Shown here one piece after another: positions 52,609-63,063 of a stretch of 64,000 nucleotides of DNA. The stretch spans positions 73,282,227 to 73,346,226 of the forward strand of contig CM030366.1 of NCBI GenBank assembly GCA_017893485.1, read 5' to 3'. This DNA is from Hemerocallis citrina. Lineage: Eukaryota > Streptophyta > Magnoliopsida > Asparagales > Asphodelaceae. The position numbers were made by a program, and so were the translations under genes. Every line of letters begins with the position of its first letter. The stretch's first letter is position 1. The notes beneath the pieces were generated by a model. It saw nothing but the letters and a program-made list of their open reading frames with translations, ran no database searches and was not told where the DNA came from.

Positions 52609-55600
52609 ATGTAACACCCCAATTATATTTTTTCATTTTAAAATACATTTTTCAATTTTTGCACGTATGGTGCACGTGCAAATTTTTATTCTCATTTTTG
52701 CTACTCTCATTTTCTATTTTTAGCATGTATTGGTTTTATTTAGCCTTTCTTTTGACCCATGGGCCTATAAACCAAAATATAGCCCATTGAGAAAGGAGTC
52801 CACTAGATAATTAAAATTAATTAATTAGTAATGGGCCCATGTAGCAAGCCCATTATTAAGATCACATTTTTAGTTAAACATGTACTAATATATGACAAGT
52901 TACAATATTAGTACACATTTTTGAGTTATAGAAATGTGTTCATATTTGTTTGTGCATGTGTGCATGTACACACAAATGTACTTAGACCAAATCATGGGCA
53001 AGGGGGGGCCGGTTTTCATGAAGAGAAGAGAGAGTGAATGTGAGTTAAGGTATGGAGTAGTGGGGAGATGAAGAGTTGTAGGTTTTAGGAGTTTAGAACA
53101 TGGAGAGTTGTAAGAATTATTATGGAGAGTTATTAGGTGCAAAATTATGCAAAATAGACCCTAACCATACCCTATAAATAGAGCCTTATTTCCTATATTT
53201 CTCTTGCACCAAAAACAATATAGAAAGAAAGAAAGAAAGAAAAGAAAGAGAGAGAGGGTCCTTTTGCTTGGAGGAATTGCTAGAGGAAGCCATTGCTAAG
53301 GAAAGGGAGCTTGCTAGGAGTTGTCTTGGAGCTAGAAGAAGTGTCTCATCTTTCCCTTCAATTGTTCAAGCTTCAATAAGGTGGGTGTCTCCTACTTTCT
53401 AATATTTTTTGAATGTGCATGTTAATAGAAATGAATGAGTAATATAGAATTTGATTTGATAAAATAGGACAAACCTATGCATTGGATGTAATGAAATATT
53501 GCTTTATTGAGTAAACAAACCCAACTTATGTTAATTAGTAATGAGAAAAGAAATGTTGAATTGTCATGAATTAGTATGCATGAATGAAGATATAATTGAT
53601 TGTATGAAAGATGTTGGGAATACATTCTTTTGCAAAAATATTTTGTAAAGAATCTTGTTATGAATAGATAAAATTCATGTTAATTTAAAGTGATGTTGTG
53701 ATTGATGTGATTAAGTAGAACAAGGAAGTATACCATGCTAACTAAAGAAAGATAATTACTTGATTGTTGTGAACCATGCTAATATGTTTGCTTAGTTTTA
53801 TGTTTACAATAGTGTTAATATATGAGAATAACTTTGATGTGAAATTTACAAATGGGAATCATGCTAACATAATAGATGCGAAAGTAGTCTTATTGTGACA
53901 AATACCATGTTAATGAAAGAAGACAAATTCTTGTATAAACCATGTTGGTAAATTGTAAAATTTTATGCTTATAATATTATTGACCATATTAGATTTTATA
54001 ATAAAATAAAAATGAAATTTTGTTAGTTTATAATATGTCGACATGTGTAGGTTCTATTTTTAAAAAGAATGGGAACTATTGTGTGAAAGAGCAACTTTTA
54101 ATGTCATTAAAAAAATATAATTTATGTCAAATTGAGATTTTAATCAAATAGACATGGATACTAGTTTTCATTTCTTTTGTAGGATTTGGTTCTTAAAGAA
54201 AAGTCTAAGTTTTGCAAAAGATGAGAAAAAAAAAGGAATTTCTTTAAATAAGTGAAAAATAGTATTTTTAAAATAATTGGAAATTTTATTAGTTACTATC
54301 TTTTTATCTAATATCATGGAAAGGATTATTTCTAAAATTGTGAAAGAATTGATCTTTTGAATAAACACATTTTATGGAAAAAGACACACTTTGTGGATAG
54401 TTGAACAAAAGAACATTTGTGCCTTTTTAAACAGAAAATACACATAGACTTACTGGTTAGCCACTGCAAAATAAAATTCTATTGTGACAGGTCTTGGGTT
54501 CGAAACTTTATAGTCACATCTTTCTTTTATTCTTTTTTATAATTTCCGAAAAGAGAACCAATACATGAAGCTTTCGGCTTAAGACTAGGACATCAAAGTC
54601 CAATGGACTTATTGGTTAGATGGTTCGGCTTTGGGCTTTGACCGGGTTGACCATGGAGGTCGGGTTCGAAACCTGGGCACCTCCTTCATTTTTTTAAAAC
54701 TTCTTTTGCATATATTAAGATCTTGAATAAAAGAAATCTTAGAATACCAAGTCTAATTTTAATATAAAAAAAAATGAAATGAAAATACTATGAGATAATT
54801 CTTGTATATTTCTTGGAGTGTTAAAAGTAATAAATTTCTTTTTTTAATATAATCATGTGATGGAAAGTAGTATTTTGATCTTTAAGAATAACTACACTTG
54901 TATCATGTTTAAGAAATAGCTTGTGAATTGAAATATTGTGAAAATTTAGATTTGTTACAACAAATTCATGTAGTGAACTTGTGGTTGTGATTGATCGAAT
55001 AGATCATGAAAAGTGGCAAGATAGGATTTTTGTGAATGGATTTAAAAATGGAATTTATGACGAGCTTAAGACTTTTGATTATTGAGGGTATGAATACCCA
55101 TGATGCTTATACATGAAAACTGAGATTTAGAATTAGTGAAACCCTCATTACCGGCATTATTGAAATAAAAGAATGTTGAGTTGTGATTTTGAGATGTGGT
55201 TATGGAGCCATCTCGTATTTGTTGACTAAGTCCGGTAGGAGGTAACAACTAATCCTACATGTGGAGATTATTCATGTCTTGAACTTGGGAAAATTTAGGC
55301 ACATAAGTGAAGATGTAGTAAACTTAGGAAAACGTAAGTGGGGTGCTCTATATAGTCGGCGGTGGACTCCAAGACTATAGACCCAGTTGGTGGACTGAGG
55401 TTGCCCTGTGGGAGACGGATTATTATATTTTAGTCCGGGACTATGAGGACGGGTCAGCGGTGGACTCCGAGATCTTGAGTAGTCGGACGGATGGATTTTG
55501 TGTTTACCGTCTCCAATGTATATATATATATACTGGGCTAGAGGGTCACATACGGGACGGTTCGTACGATGTGGAATCTGTTATAACAGCTGGCGGTGGA

Positions 55601-56238
55601 CTCCAAGGCTGGGATTCACATTCGTGGAATAGTCTGAACTTTGTTTTGCTACCGGGTAGTTTTCATGGCGAGGGATCAAGCCCTGTATTGTGAAGAACGT
55701 AGGCGCTTGCCCTCGGACCTATGTAGTATGGGATGCATAGAATCCGAACAAGTGTGCATTAGTGTCATCCTAGTTTAGAAATGTGTGCATTAGGCATTAA
55801 GGCATGACATACACTTATGTTTAGAATAATCACTTTTGACACTATATGTTCATTCAATCTTTTTGTGATTTGTTAAAGTATGAGATCGTTATACTATTCC
55901 CGACATAGAGAGGATAGCCGTGTATAACATTTCGTCAGTTGTAAGTAACTGACGAGCCCACAGATTAACATGCAGGTAAAGGATCATTCATGGAGTTATA
56001 AAGTGGATATGCTGTTGCTGTTTAGAAGTTAAAGATGTTGTAAATGATGTTAAAGTTATACAAGTTGTATTTCATTGTTGTAATCTTTTAGTCTTCCGCT
56101 GTGTAAAAACTAAGTGTAAAGGAACTCTGATGTATTGTGAATAAAAAATTTTAAAATTCCTTGTAAAATTGTACGAAGTGAAGTAAAGATCCTGTGAAAT
56201 CTCGAATTTATCCTTATTTGAAATTCGGGGTGTTACAC
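52609..56238 (+). mobile_element. solo LTR 3 (3.6 kb, Tekay/Del-like), TSD CTATA
   Basis: The ends TGTAACACCCC and GGGGTGTTACA are 11-bp perfect inverted repeats beginning TG and ending CA. Perfect 5-bp duplications CTATA lie at 52604-52608 and 56239-56243. TATAAATA at 53173-53180 lies 565 bases in and is followed by a GA-rich leader, as expected of an LTR promoter. A GGCGGTGGACTCC motif recurs three times at 55360-55605. The call as an LTR rather than a DNA transposon rests on TG...CA, the 5-bp duplication, the promoter position and the absence of transposase. Lineage is by length and end type only. Confidence 0.75.
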
Positions 56239-56243
56239 TATAT

Positions 56244-56641
56244 ATATGGCTGTAGACTCTAGGGGTAGAATCAATTTGTGTAATCAAGAGGTGAGCCGTT
56301 ATCATTGTTCAACTTCAAGAGGGGAATGTGCCGTGTGTTTCAAAGGTGAGAGAGAGATATTGAGAGTTGTAATCTCTTTATAATTTTTGTATTTTTTGGG
56401 GAATAAGAAGTATTGGTTATCTCTGCATATTGATTGTATTCTTATGAGATCTTGCATATATTGTGGTGGCTTGTTCTTGGTTCATCTAAGTCTTGGTGGT
56501 TTCTATTACTTGTGGTGCACTTCCGCTATTAGCACTACGAGTTGTGGTAGATTCTTCAACACCTTCATCCGCTACTTTTTTATTTTCTTGTTTGCAAACT
56601 CTCGATACTTATTGTAGTCGCATCGTGAGTTTGAGGGGGGG
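56244..56641 (+). other. internal 3' part of the non-autonomous element with polypurine tract
   Basis: Non-coding sequence ending in GTGAGTTTGAGGGGGGG (about 56624-56640), the plus-strand primer site, directly before the 3' LTR. Confidence 0.65.
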
Positions 56642-56845
56642 TATTAAATTAATTATGCTAAGTTTGTAAGGGTAGTATTATATTTTGTTATTTGAGCCTT
56701 TAAAAGCTCTCATAATCTCTCTCTTGTATTAACTCATGTAACCCTATCAACAATGTAGCCGCAATTATCCGAAATCCCTAAACTTGCTCTTCTCCCTTTT
56801 CTTTTGATTTCTCTTTGCATCTACTATGGATTTGTATACTTAACA
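56642..56845 (+). repeat. 3' LTR of the non-autonomous element
   Basis: It starts TATTAAATTAATTATGC (TG expected) and ends TATACTTAACA. It aligns with both parts of the split 5' LTR. AACAG follows, one mismatch from the AATAG left of the 5' LTR. Confidence 0.8.
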
Positions 56846-56850
56846 AACAG

Positions 56851-56944
56851 AACTAAAAGCCTCTTGAATTGCAAAATGATGGCATCCTATGTTGTTCCAA
56901 GAATTCTATCTTCAAGTTGCACATGTGTGGACATCTCAGACACT
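56851..56944. other. target DNA resuming after the nested elements
   Basis: About 94 bases of unique sequence, the continuation of 18275-18408. No exon is recognised. Confidence 0.5.
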
Positions 56945-58305
56945 GGGGTGCGTTTGGTTTGTTGCTTTGAAAACAGTTTTCTGAAAATGTTTTGTGAAAA
57001 CTGTTTTCGGAAAATGATAGTGTAAAAGCTGTCTGGATAAGTTTTCTGAAAACTGTTTTCTGAAAATGAAATTGTGAAACCTGTTTGGTTAAAAAAAAAA
57101 TTTGAATGCTGTTTTCTTAAAACTAGACTGTAAAATGCTATTTGGTAATAATTTTTTTTTTACTCTAAACACACTTAACCTTAATTACTCCAACCATAAT
57201 CACACTTAACCTTAATTACTCTAAACACAGCCGCCTAATACCCCTTCATTCTCCTAATTACACGAAATATCTCTCTCTCTCCCCTGTTTTCCCAAACTCA
57301 ACAGAGCTCTCCCTCTAGCACACCCATTGAAGCCCACCGCCATTATTACCTCCATCACCGCAACCGCCAGCGAAGCATCTCGTCATCCTCTTCCTCAACC
57401 ATTGCCTCCTTACCCCAAACATTACTGCCGACCACCATAGCCCTCGTCGATCCCCGTCTTCACCTCCGCAACTGCTTCACAATGACCTCCGACTGCCGCC
57501 CTCACTGCCATCAGCCATCGCAGCACCTCCTTTACCCTGCTGCCACCCTCGCGCCCCACTGCTGCAACCCCTTCCTCACCCCCTTGCTGCTCTCACACCT
57601 CCACTACAACCCCTCCCTGCTTCGCTCACCCTGCCTCTCCATCGAGCCACCGGCGACGACTCTCCCTACCTCCACTGCAGTAACTTGTTAGCCATTCACA
57701 GCCGATCCCCAACCACCTGCACCTCTCCGATCATCCTCTACCACCTTCTCATCTCCATCTCGTCACCGCACACCACCATCGAAGTCGAACCGAAGCCGGT
57801 GGAGGGGTTTTCTGCACATTGAACACCAACAACGGAGTACCCGCAGTCGCTCAAATTCTGCACCGAAATCAACGGCAGAGATGAACTCGCCACCTCATCC
57901 ACCGAAACTCTTCTCTCATAATCCCGATCCGCAAACATCATCTGATGCAGCCTCCGATCCACGTGCATCGCTGCAGTCGATGCCACCGTCGTCCTCGCCC
58001 CCCTCACATCGTGCTCCCTATGAAGCACGTTCTTCAACCGTGACGTCATCACATCGATCCGATCCGAATCTTGAATCGGCAACCCTGATTCGACGTCGCG
58101 GATGAAGATTAGCGATGCGATTCGGCCATTGTCACATTTCAGATCTGAAGTCGGGTCAAAGAAGAGAGAGGAAGGGGAAAAGGCCAAAAGGGGAAAACAA
58201 CTTTGGGTTGTTTTCTGAAAAGATGCCCCTTCTGAAAATGTAACCAAACATGTTTTCACAAAAAAAATTTCTGAAAACGGGTTCAGAAAATGTATCCAAA
58301 TGCAC
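56945..58305. mobile_element. terminal-inverted-repeat element, non-autonomous (hAT-like?)
   Basis: The left end GGGGTGCGTTTGGTTT and the reverse complement of the right end, GGTGCATTTGGATACATTTT, are imperfect inverted repeats. Both subterminal regions are full of TTTCTGAAAA-type motifs. Flanks CAGACACT and CAGACTGA could be a decayed 8-bp duplication. The middle (57240-58170) is CT-rich and GC-rich relative to its surroundings, with open frames on both strands but no known domain. It could be a captured gene fragment. The family is not certain. Confidence 0.5.
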
Positions 58306-58458
58306 CAGACTGACTGAAATTTCATGGACACTCTCCAAACATGTGTTTGACACTTCTCACAGGCATTAAAAGTACGATAATATATTTTTAATTAAGGACA
58401 TTTTGGCACTTTTCTGACACTTCTTAGATTTGTGAGATATTTATTGATATTTGATACA
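58306..58458. other. short intergenic spacer
   Basis: AT-rich DNA between two transposon ends. Nothing recognised. Confidence 0.5.
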
Positions 58459-59203
58459 GGCGTTTGGTACGCGGATTGGAGAATTCCCAGGAATTGGTGG
58501 ATTCCCAGGAATATGAGGGTGGGAATGAAGTTTCCCGGGAATGTTGTAATACTGTGTTTGGTATACGACATTACATGCCTGGAAATACTTTATTACCGTG
58601 TTTGGTATAGAACAATTTATTCCCATCAATCCATCTCTATAGTAGACATTACCGAAAATACCATTTTGGCTACATTTAAAAATAAATAAATATAAAAGTT
58701 ATCTAATTTAGTAATTGATGTATATGCATGCATGTGCAAAAGCAATACTGATATGTATCTTATAAAACTTTAGTAAATTAACAAATAGATTACTAAAAAA
58801 AATTACACTATGATTCAAATATATTTCAACCAGTTAGATGAACATAACAAATAGGAAAAATGAAATGTATTTATTAGCACGAGACATAGGTACTTCAATA
58901 TATACAAATAAAAAACTCAAGTTCATAGTAGCAAATTTCAACTCCACATTTTTCAACAAGTTTTAAATAAAAAATAACATACAAGAATTGAACTCAGAAT
59001 ATGCTAGGCAGTTGGACATTTGCACCTCCATGCCAAATAAATAAATAATATTGATTCATAAAGGAACCCAACACCTGAAGATCTAAAAACAACTAAATAT
59101 TATGATAAATTAAACACAAAATACTTCTAGTTAAAATGTTTACTTTATTTGCAGCAACTAAAAGAACTGCTCAAACAATAAGTACTAAAAATATAACTTT
59201 CAA

Positions 59204-61518
59204 CTAGATGTCACCATTCAAAATCGCTTTCACGTAGAAAACTCTATTCTCCTGCGGAAAGTTAAAAAATGCATTGGTCTTTGTACTATCATTACCAATG
59301 ATAATTGAAGCTTTCATACGATCTAAAAGAGCCAACTCATCCATCTTCATCACTTCCGTAGACACCATACTCTTCCGCTGATTATCTTCGGAAATTGACT
59401 TGTAGCAACTTGCTATCTCCTTGAGATTTTTGTTTGTCTCATCAAAGAATTTTCCAAATTTTTGCATTGTGACACTAAAACTATCTTGGGTCATGCCTTC
59501 TTCTTCTCCACTCGACCTCCTCCTCCTCTTCTTTGTAAAGGAATTACCGGCCTCTGCATCTGGAACTGGTTGAGCTTCGCCATTTGAAAGAATATGGGGG
59601 ACATATGTTGGATCTGTTAAGTCTTCAGCCAATCCGTCAAGTTCAATTACATCTGGAGTATTTTCTTTGTCAATTTTTTCTATTGCATCTGCAGGAGATT
59701 CTGCTCCCTCACCATTTGCACAATCTTTCCCAAACACAATTGGCAATTCATCTAGATACGGAAATCTTTTTCCCCTCATCCCAGTTGCATTCGGATGGGT
59801 CTGTACATACACATAAGATACTCAAAATTAGTTAGGGATATTTGTGAGAATCAATCACAAAAGAAAAGAATTAGTTGCAAAGCAGTATGTGAATTAAGTT
59901 ATAAAAAACAGTACAACCTTGAGGCTTGGAACATTAGATAAGTCACAATGCAAAGAATTATAATAACCCAGTTGAAGAACAAAGAGATGCAAGTCAGTTT
60001 GCATGCATGTTAAATCTAGATACTTTCTCTGTTAACAATCAATTTTCTTATTATTCCTTGCGCAGAAATGATCAAACCCTACATCTGCACATCTGCATAA
60101 AAATGTTCGAACTTTAACGACCTATCTGAATTGCTAGTTCTTTAACCTTCTAAAATAGTAATGGTTAACAGTTGCCAGGCTGTGCAGGGTATATCAAGGA
60201 TCAACAAGCGACAAGAAGCAGGTCTGAGGCAAATATCATATGGACAAACCAAGCGTGCAAATTAAATAAAGATATCTATATAATCATATAATCAAAGCTC
60301 ACACTATCCTAACTATTCCATAAAAGATCAAGGCCTACATCAACATATTCAAACTTAACGAACAATGATCCTCAGAATAATTGAATCTTCTATCAATACA
60401 CAAGGGAAATGGTTAACATTTGCGAGGTTACACAGGTAATAAGAAGAAGCAAAGACACCATCTGGACCAAGTTTAGTGCAAAAAGATGTGAATCACTACA
60501 AATAAAATAATAAAGACCATATAAGTAAATAATTAATCTCAAAGCATCAAGCAAATTAAAGAGAAACAAGTTGCCACTGCTCCTCAAGATGTGATCTACT
60601 TCAAATTAAATAATAAAGGCCATATAAGTAAATAATTAATCTCAGAGCATCAAGCAAATTAAAGAGAAGGACCAAAAAACAAGTTGCCTCTACTCCTCAG
60701 AAACTAGTTTGTGATTCTACAATAAAAAGGACTTTCCTTCAGCAGAAATTGGTTATAAAACAGAAAATGAAAGTTTGGTAGATACAGTCTTCGCATCACA
60801 CAATACATTACTGCTCCCTCTAAAAATGGCTACAAAGAAAATCTTAGAATAAAAAAACACATTCCTTACATTACTTAATTAGCATCAAACAATAGAATAA
60901 TTTGTTGTGATAAAGAGTAGCTAGCTAAGTCTAATAAAGCAACCACGTCCAAATAGAGGAACAGTAAATCATGACATGTTTATGATAGGATTTTGCACAT
61001 TTTTCTATGTTGTTCTTGTTCCTGTGTTAATACCATGTAGAGAGTGAGCTGGATATTTGTGTTGCTCTTCGTAAATTATGATTGTGTATCTTTGTAATGG
61101 AAAATTTATTGCAGAACTAGATCATAAATAATATTAAACATGTATCCTACATAAATGAGGTTTTTACCTGAACCCAACTTTTAAAGACAGCTATTTCGCA
61201 GATAATGCACTTGTCTGCATCGCTCCAACCAAATCCCGAGGCTTTGTTGCTTAACATCTCTGCAATGGCATTGTATTGTTTCTTGAAAGTCTTTACTCTT
61301 GACTCGATGTGTGGAGATGCCTTAATTTTAGTGCCAGGTATTTTTTCATGCATCCACTTTTCCAATTTCCCCAGATAGCCTGGCTTGAAGGCTTCATTGT
61401 CTGCTCTCCATCTTCCACTATTCACCAACTCCTGTAAGCATTCAACTAGTCTCCCATCTTCCACAGGAGTCCACACGTGCTTCACTTTGCAATTCTCATT
61501 ACGATTTTGTGAGTCCAT
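59204..61518 (-). CDS. Harbinger Myb/SANT-like DNA-binding protein
   Basis: Two exons, 61518-61168 and 59800-59204, with GT at 61166-61167 and AG at 59801-59802 and phase kept, giving 315 residues. Residues about 12-120 form a Myb_DNA-bind_3-type trihelix: HVWTPVEDGRLVECLQELV, GRWRADNEAFKPGYL and SRVKTFKKQYNAIAEML. The GFGWSDADKC block ends exon 1 and is completed across the junction by THPNATGMRGKRFPY. A basic stretch (KKRRRRSSGEEE) may be a nuclear signal. In Harbinger elements this second protein helps bring the transposase to the nucleus and to the ends. The 1367-bp intron holds a duplication of about 103 bp. No lesions are seen. Confidence 0.85.
60510..60715. repeat. duplication of about 103 bp in the Myb-like gene intron
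   Basis: TAAAG(A/G)CCATATAAGTAAAT and CAAGCAAATTAAAGAGAA occur twice, offset by about 103 bp (from 60511 and 60614), with an AACAAGTTGCC block following each. Confidence 0.85.
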
Positions 61519-61766
61519 ACCTGTGTTTGACCATAATAAATGCAGAAGAGAAACATGATATAATAACAACAATAGCTTAAAACTGAAATAGAATCTCAAT
61601 AGAGTCTCAATATAATATGAATTGTCATTTCAAACTTTTCCAAAAAAACAAGACAATAAAAAAAAACCTCATTAAACACAATCAAACATAACAATAAACT
61701 GCAATAGTATTTAAAATGAATAATCAAATAAAGGTTTATCAAAGAGAGTCCGTCCATCATAATAAA

Positions 61767-63063
61767 CTACTGCATACGATTCTGCCACATCTCTTGTGCA
61801 AGAATATCTCTACGCTGAGTCCATTCATTTGATGCCTCGATATGAGTTATTAAGTCACCTTCCAAGTTTATGTCATCAAATTCGTCTTCCGCATCTTCCT
61901 CAAATACCATTTCTTGCAAGCAAAAATTGTGAAGAAGTGCACATGCAGAAATAATTCGACATTGAATTTTCACCGGATAATGTGAGTCCCCTCTTAAAAT
62001 AGCCCATATACCTTTTAAAAGACCGAAACACCTTTCAATGACATTCCTAGCACTTGAATGTTTATAGTTATAAAATTCTCGTGCTGTTTGTGGTTGGTGA
62101 TCTTGTCTCCAATCATTCAAATGATACCTTTCTCCACGATACGGGGTAAGAAATCCTTCTCCATTCATGTATCCAGCATCACACAAATAATAATATCCTA
62201 TTTATCTTCATAACATATGTCAATATATTGCACATAAATGACTATTAAATAATCCAAACAATACAAATGTATTTGATAATACCTTTGGGAACTATCAATC
62301 CATTTCTTCTTGATAATGCATCACGAAGTACCCTACAATCGGCAACTGAACCCTCCCAACCAGGTAGTATATATATGAACTGCATGTCTTGCGAACAAAC
62401 CCCTAAGACATTGGGTGCTATTCCACCTTTTCTAGTTCTATACCTTAGTTTTTCAGAACTTGTGGCATGCACTTGGATATATGTGCCGTCTAGTGCTCCA
62501 AGGCAATTCTTAAACCATTTCCATCTATAATCTATTGAATTCTCCGGAACTGATACAGGTTTCTTCAACAAAATATCATGTAGACGTAATACTGAATTCA
62601 ACACTAACCCAAATTGCCGACTTATTGTTTCCTTTGACCTAACAAATTGTCTCTTCATGGAACGATTCTTTTCACTGTGCCCACAAATATTAAGGAACCT
62701 TGCTACCATTTCTTCTATGCACGTATTTTTAGTTGATTGCAAATTTCCACTGGATTGAAGTAGAAGACACAACTTATGAAAGGCTCTCCTATCCATGCGG
62801 ATGTTCTCCCTACTCAGTTCGTCATTATGATAAATCAACATTCTCACATTCATGCTACGCTTAACATGTCTATCGTACATGCACCAACCAACCCTTCGAC
62901 CTCTGAGTTTCAGTTGTCTTATATAGGACATCATAGTTAAAAAAACCCATATTTGGAGCAAATACACGTAAATCACGATGACAGTGAACTCATGCATGTC
63001 GGGCATTGTAAGATTGGCCATCTGTTTATGGTAGGAAAATATAATAGAAGGAATCAAATTCAA
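61767..63063 (-). CDS. PIF/Harbinger DDE transposase
   Basis: Exons 63063-62283 and 62197-61767 are joined by an 85-bp intron with GT at 62281-62282 and AG at 62198-62199, rejoining VPKG to YYYLCDAGY in frame, giving 403 residues. It is a DDE_Tnp_4-type (HARBI1-like) nuclease. The triad reads as D in CLGALDGTYIQV, D in GSVADCRVLRDAL and E in RNVIERCFGLLKGIWAIL. The N-terminal part has the usual helix-turn-helix-like region (DRRAFHKLCLLLQSSG, SKETISRQFGLVLNSVLRL). I used the first ATG of the open frame at 63063; a shorter start is possible at 63018. Both exons are fully open, so the protein may be functional. Confidence 0.9.

Larger units (their letters stand above)
18414..56845 (+). mobile_element. 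non-autonomous LTR retrotransposon (about 2.9 kb) expanded by nested insertions
   Basis: The 5' LTR (18414-18609 plus 50485-50534) and 3' LTR (56642-56845) share sequence through GTAACCCTATCAACAATGTAG and end in TTGTATA(A/C)TTAACA. A primer-binding site TGGTATCAGAACGGG follows the 5' LTR, and a GTTTGAGGGGGGG tract precedes the 3' LTR. Flanks AATAG (18409-18413) and AACAG (56846-56850) differ at one base. With nested elements removed the internal part is about 2.5 kb and has no gag or pol, so the element must have moved with proteins from another element, probably Copia-type to judge from the primer site and polypurine tract. Confidence 0.75.

Noticed and set aside
52609..56238. DNA transposon with 11-bp terminal inverted repeats
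   Set aside because: TG...CA ends, a 5-bp target duplication, an internal TATA plus leader at 565 bp and the family resemblance of the other two 3.6-kb insertions fit a solo LTR better; no transposase is present.
57738..58331. 197-residue minus-strand frame
   Set aside because: It begins inside the inverted terminal repeat and crosses the element core, with no recognisable domain; kept only as a possible captured fragment.
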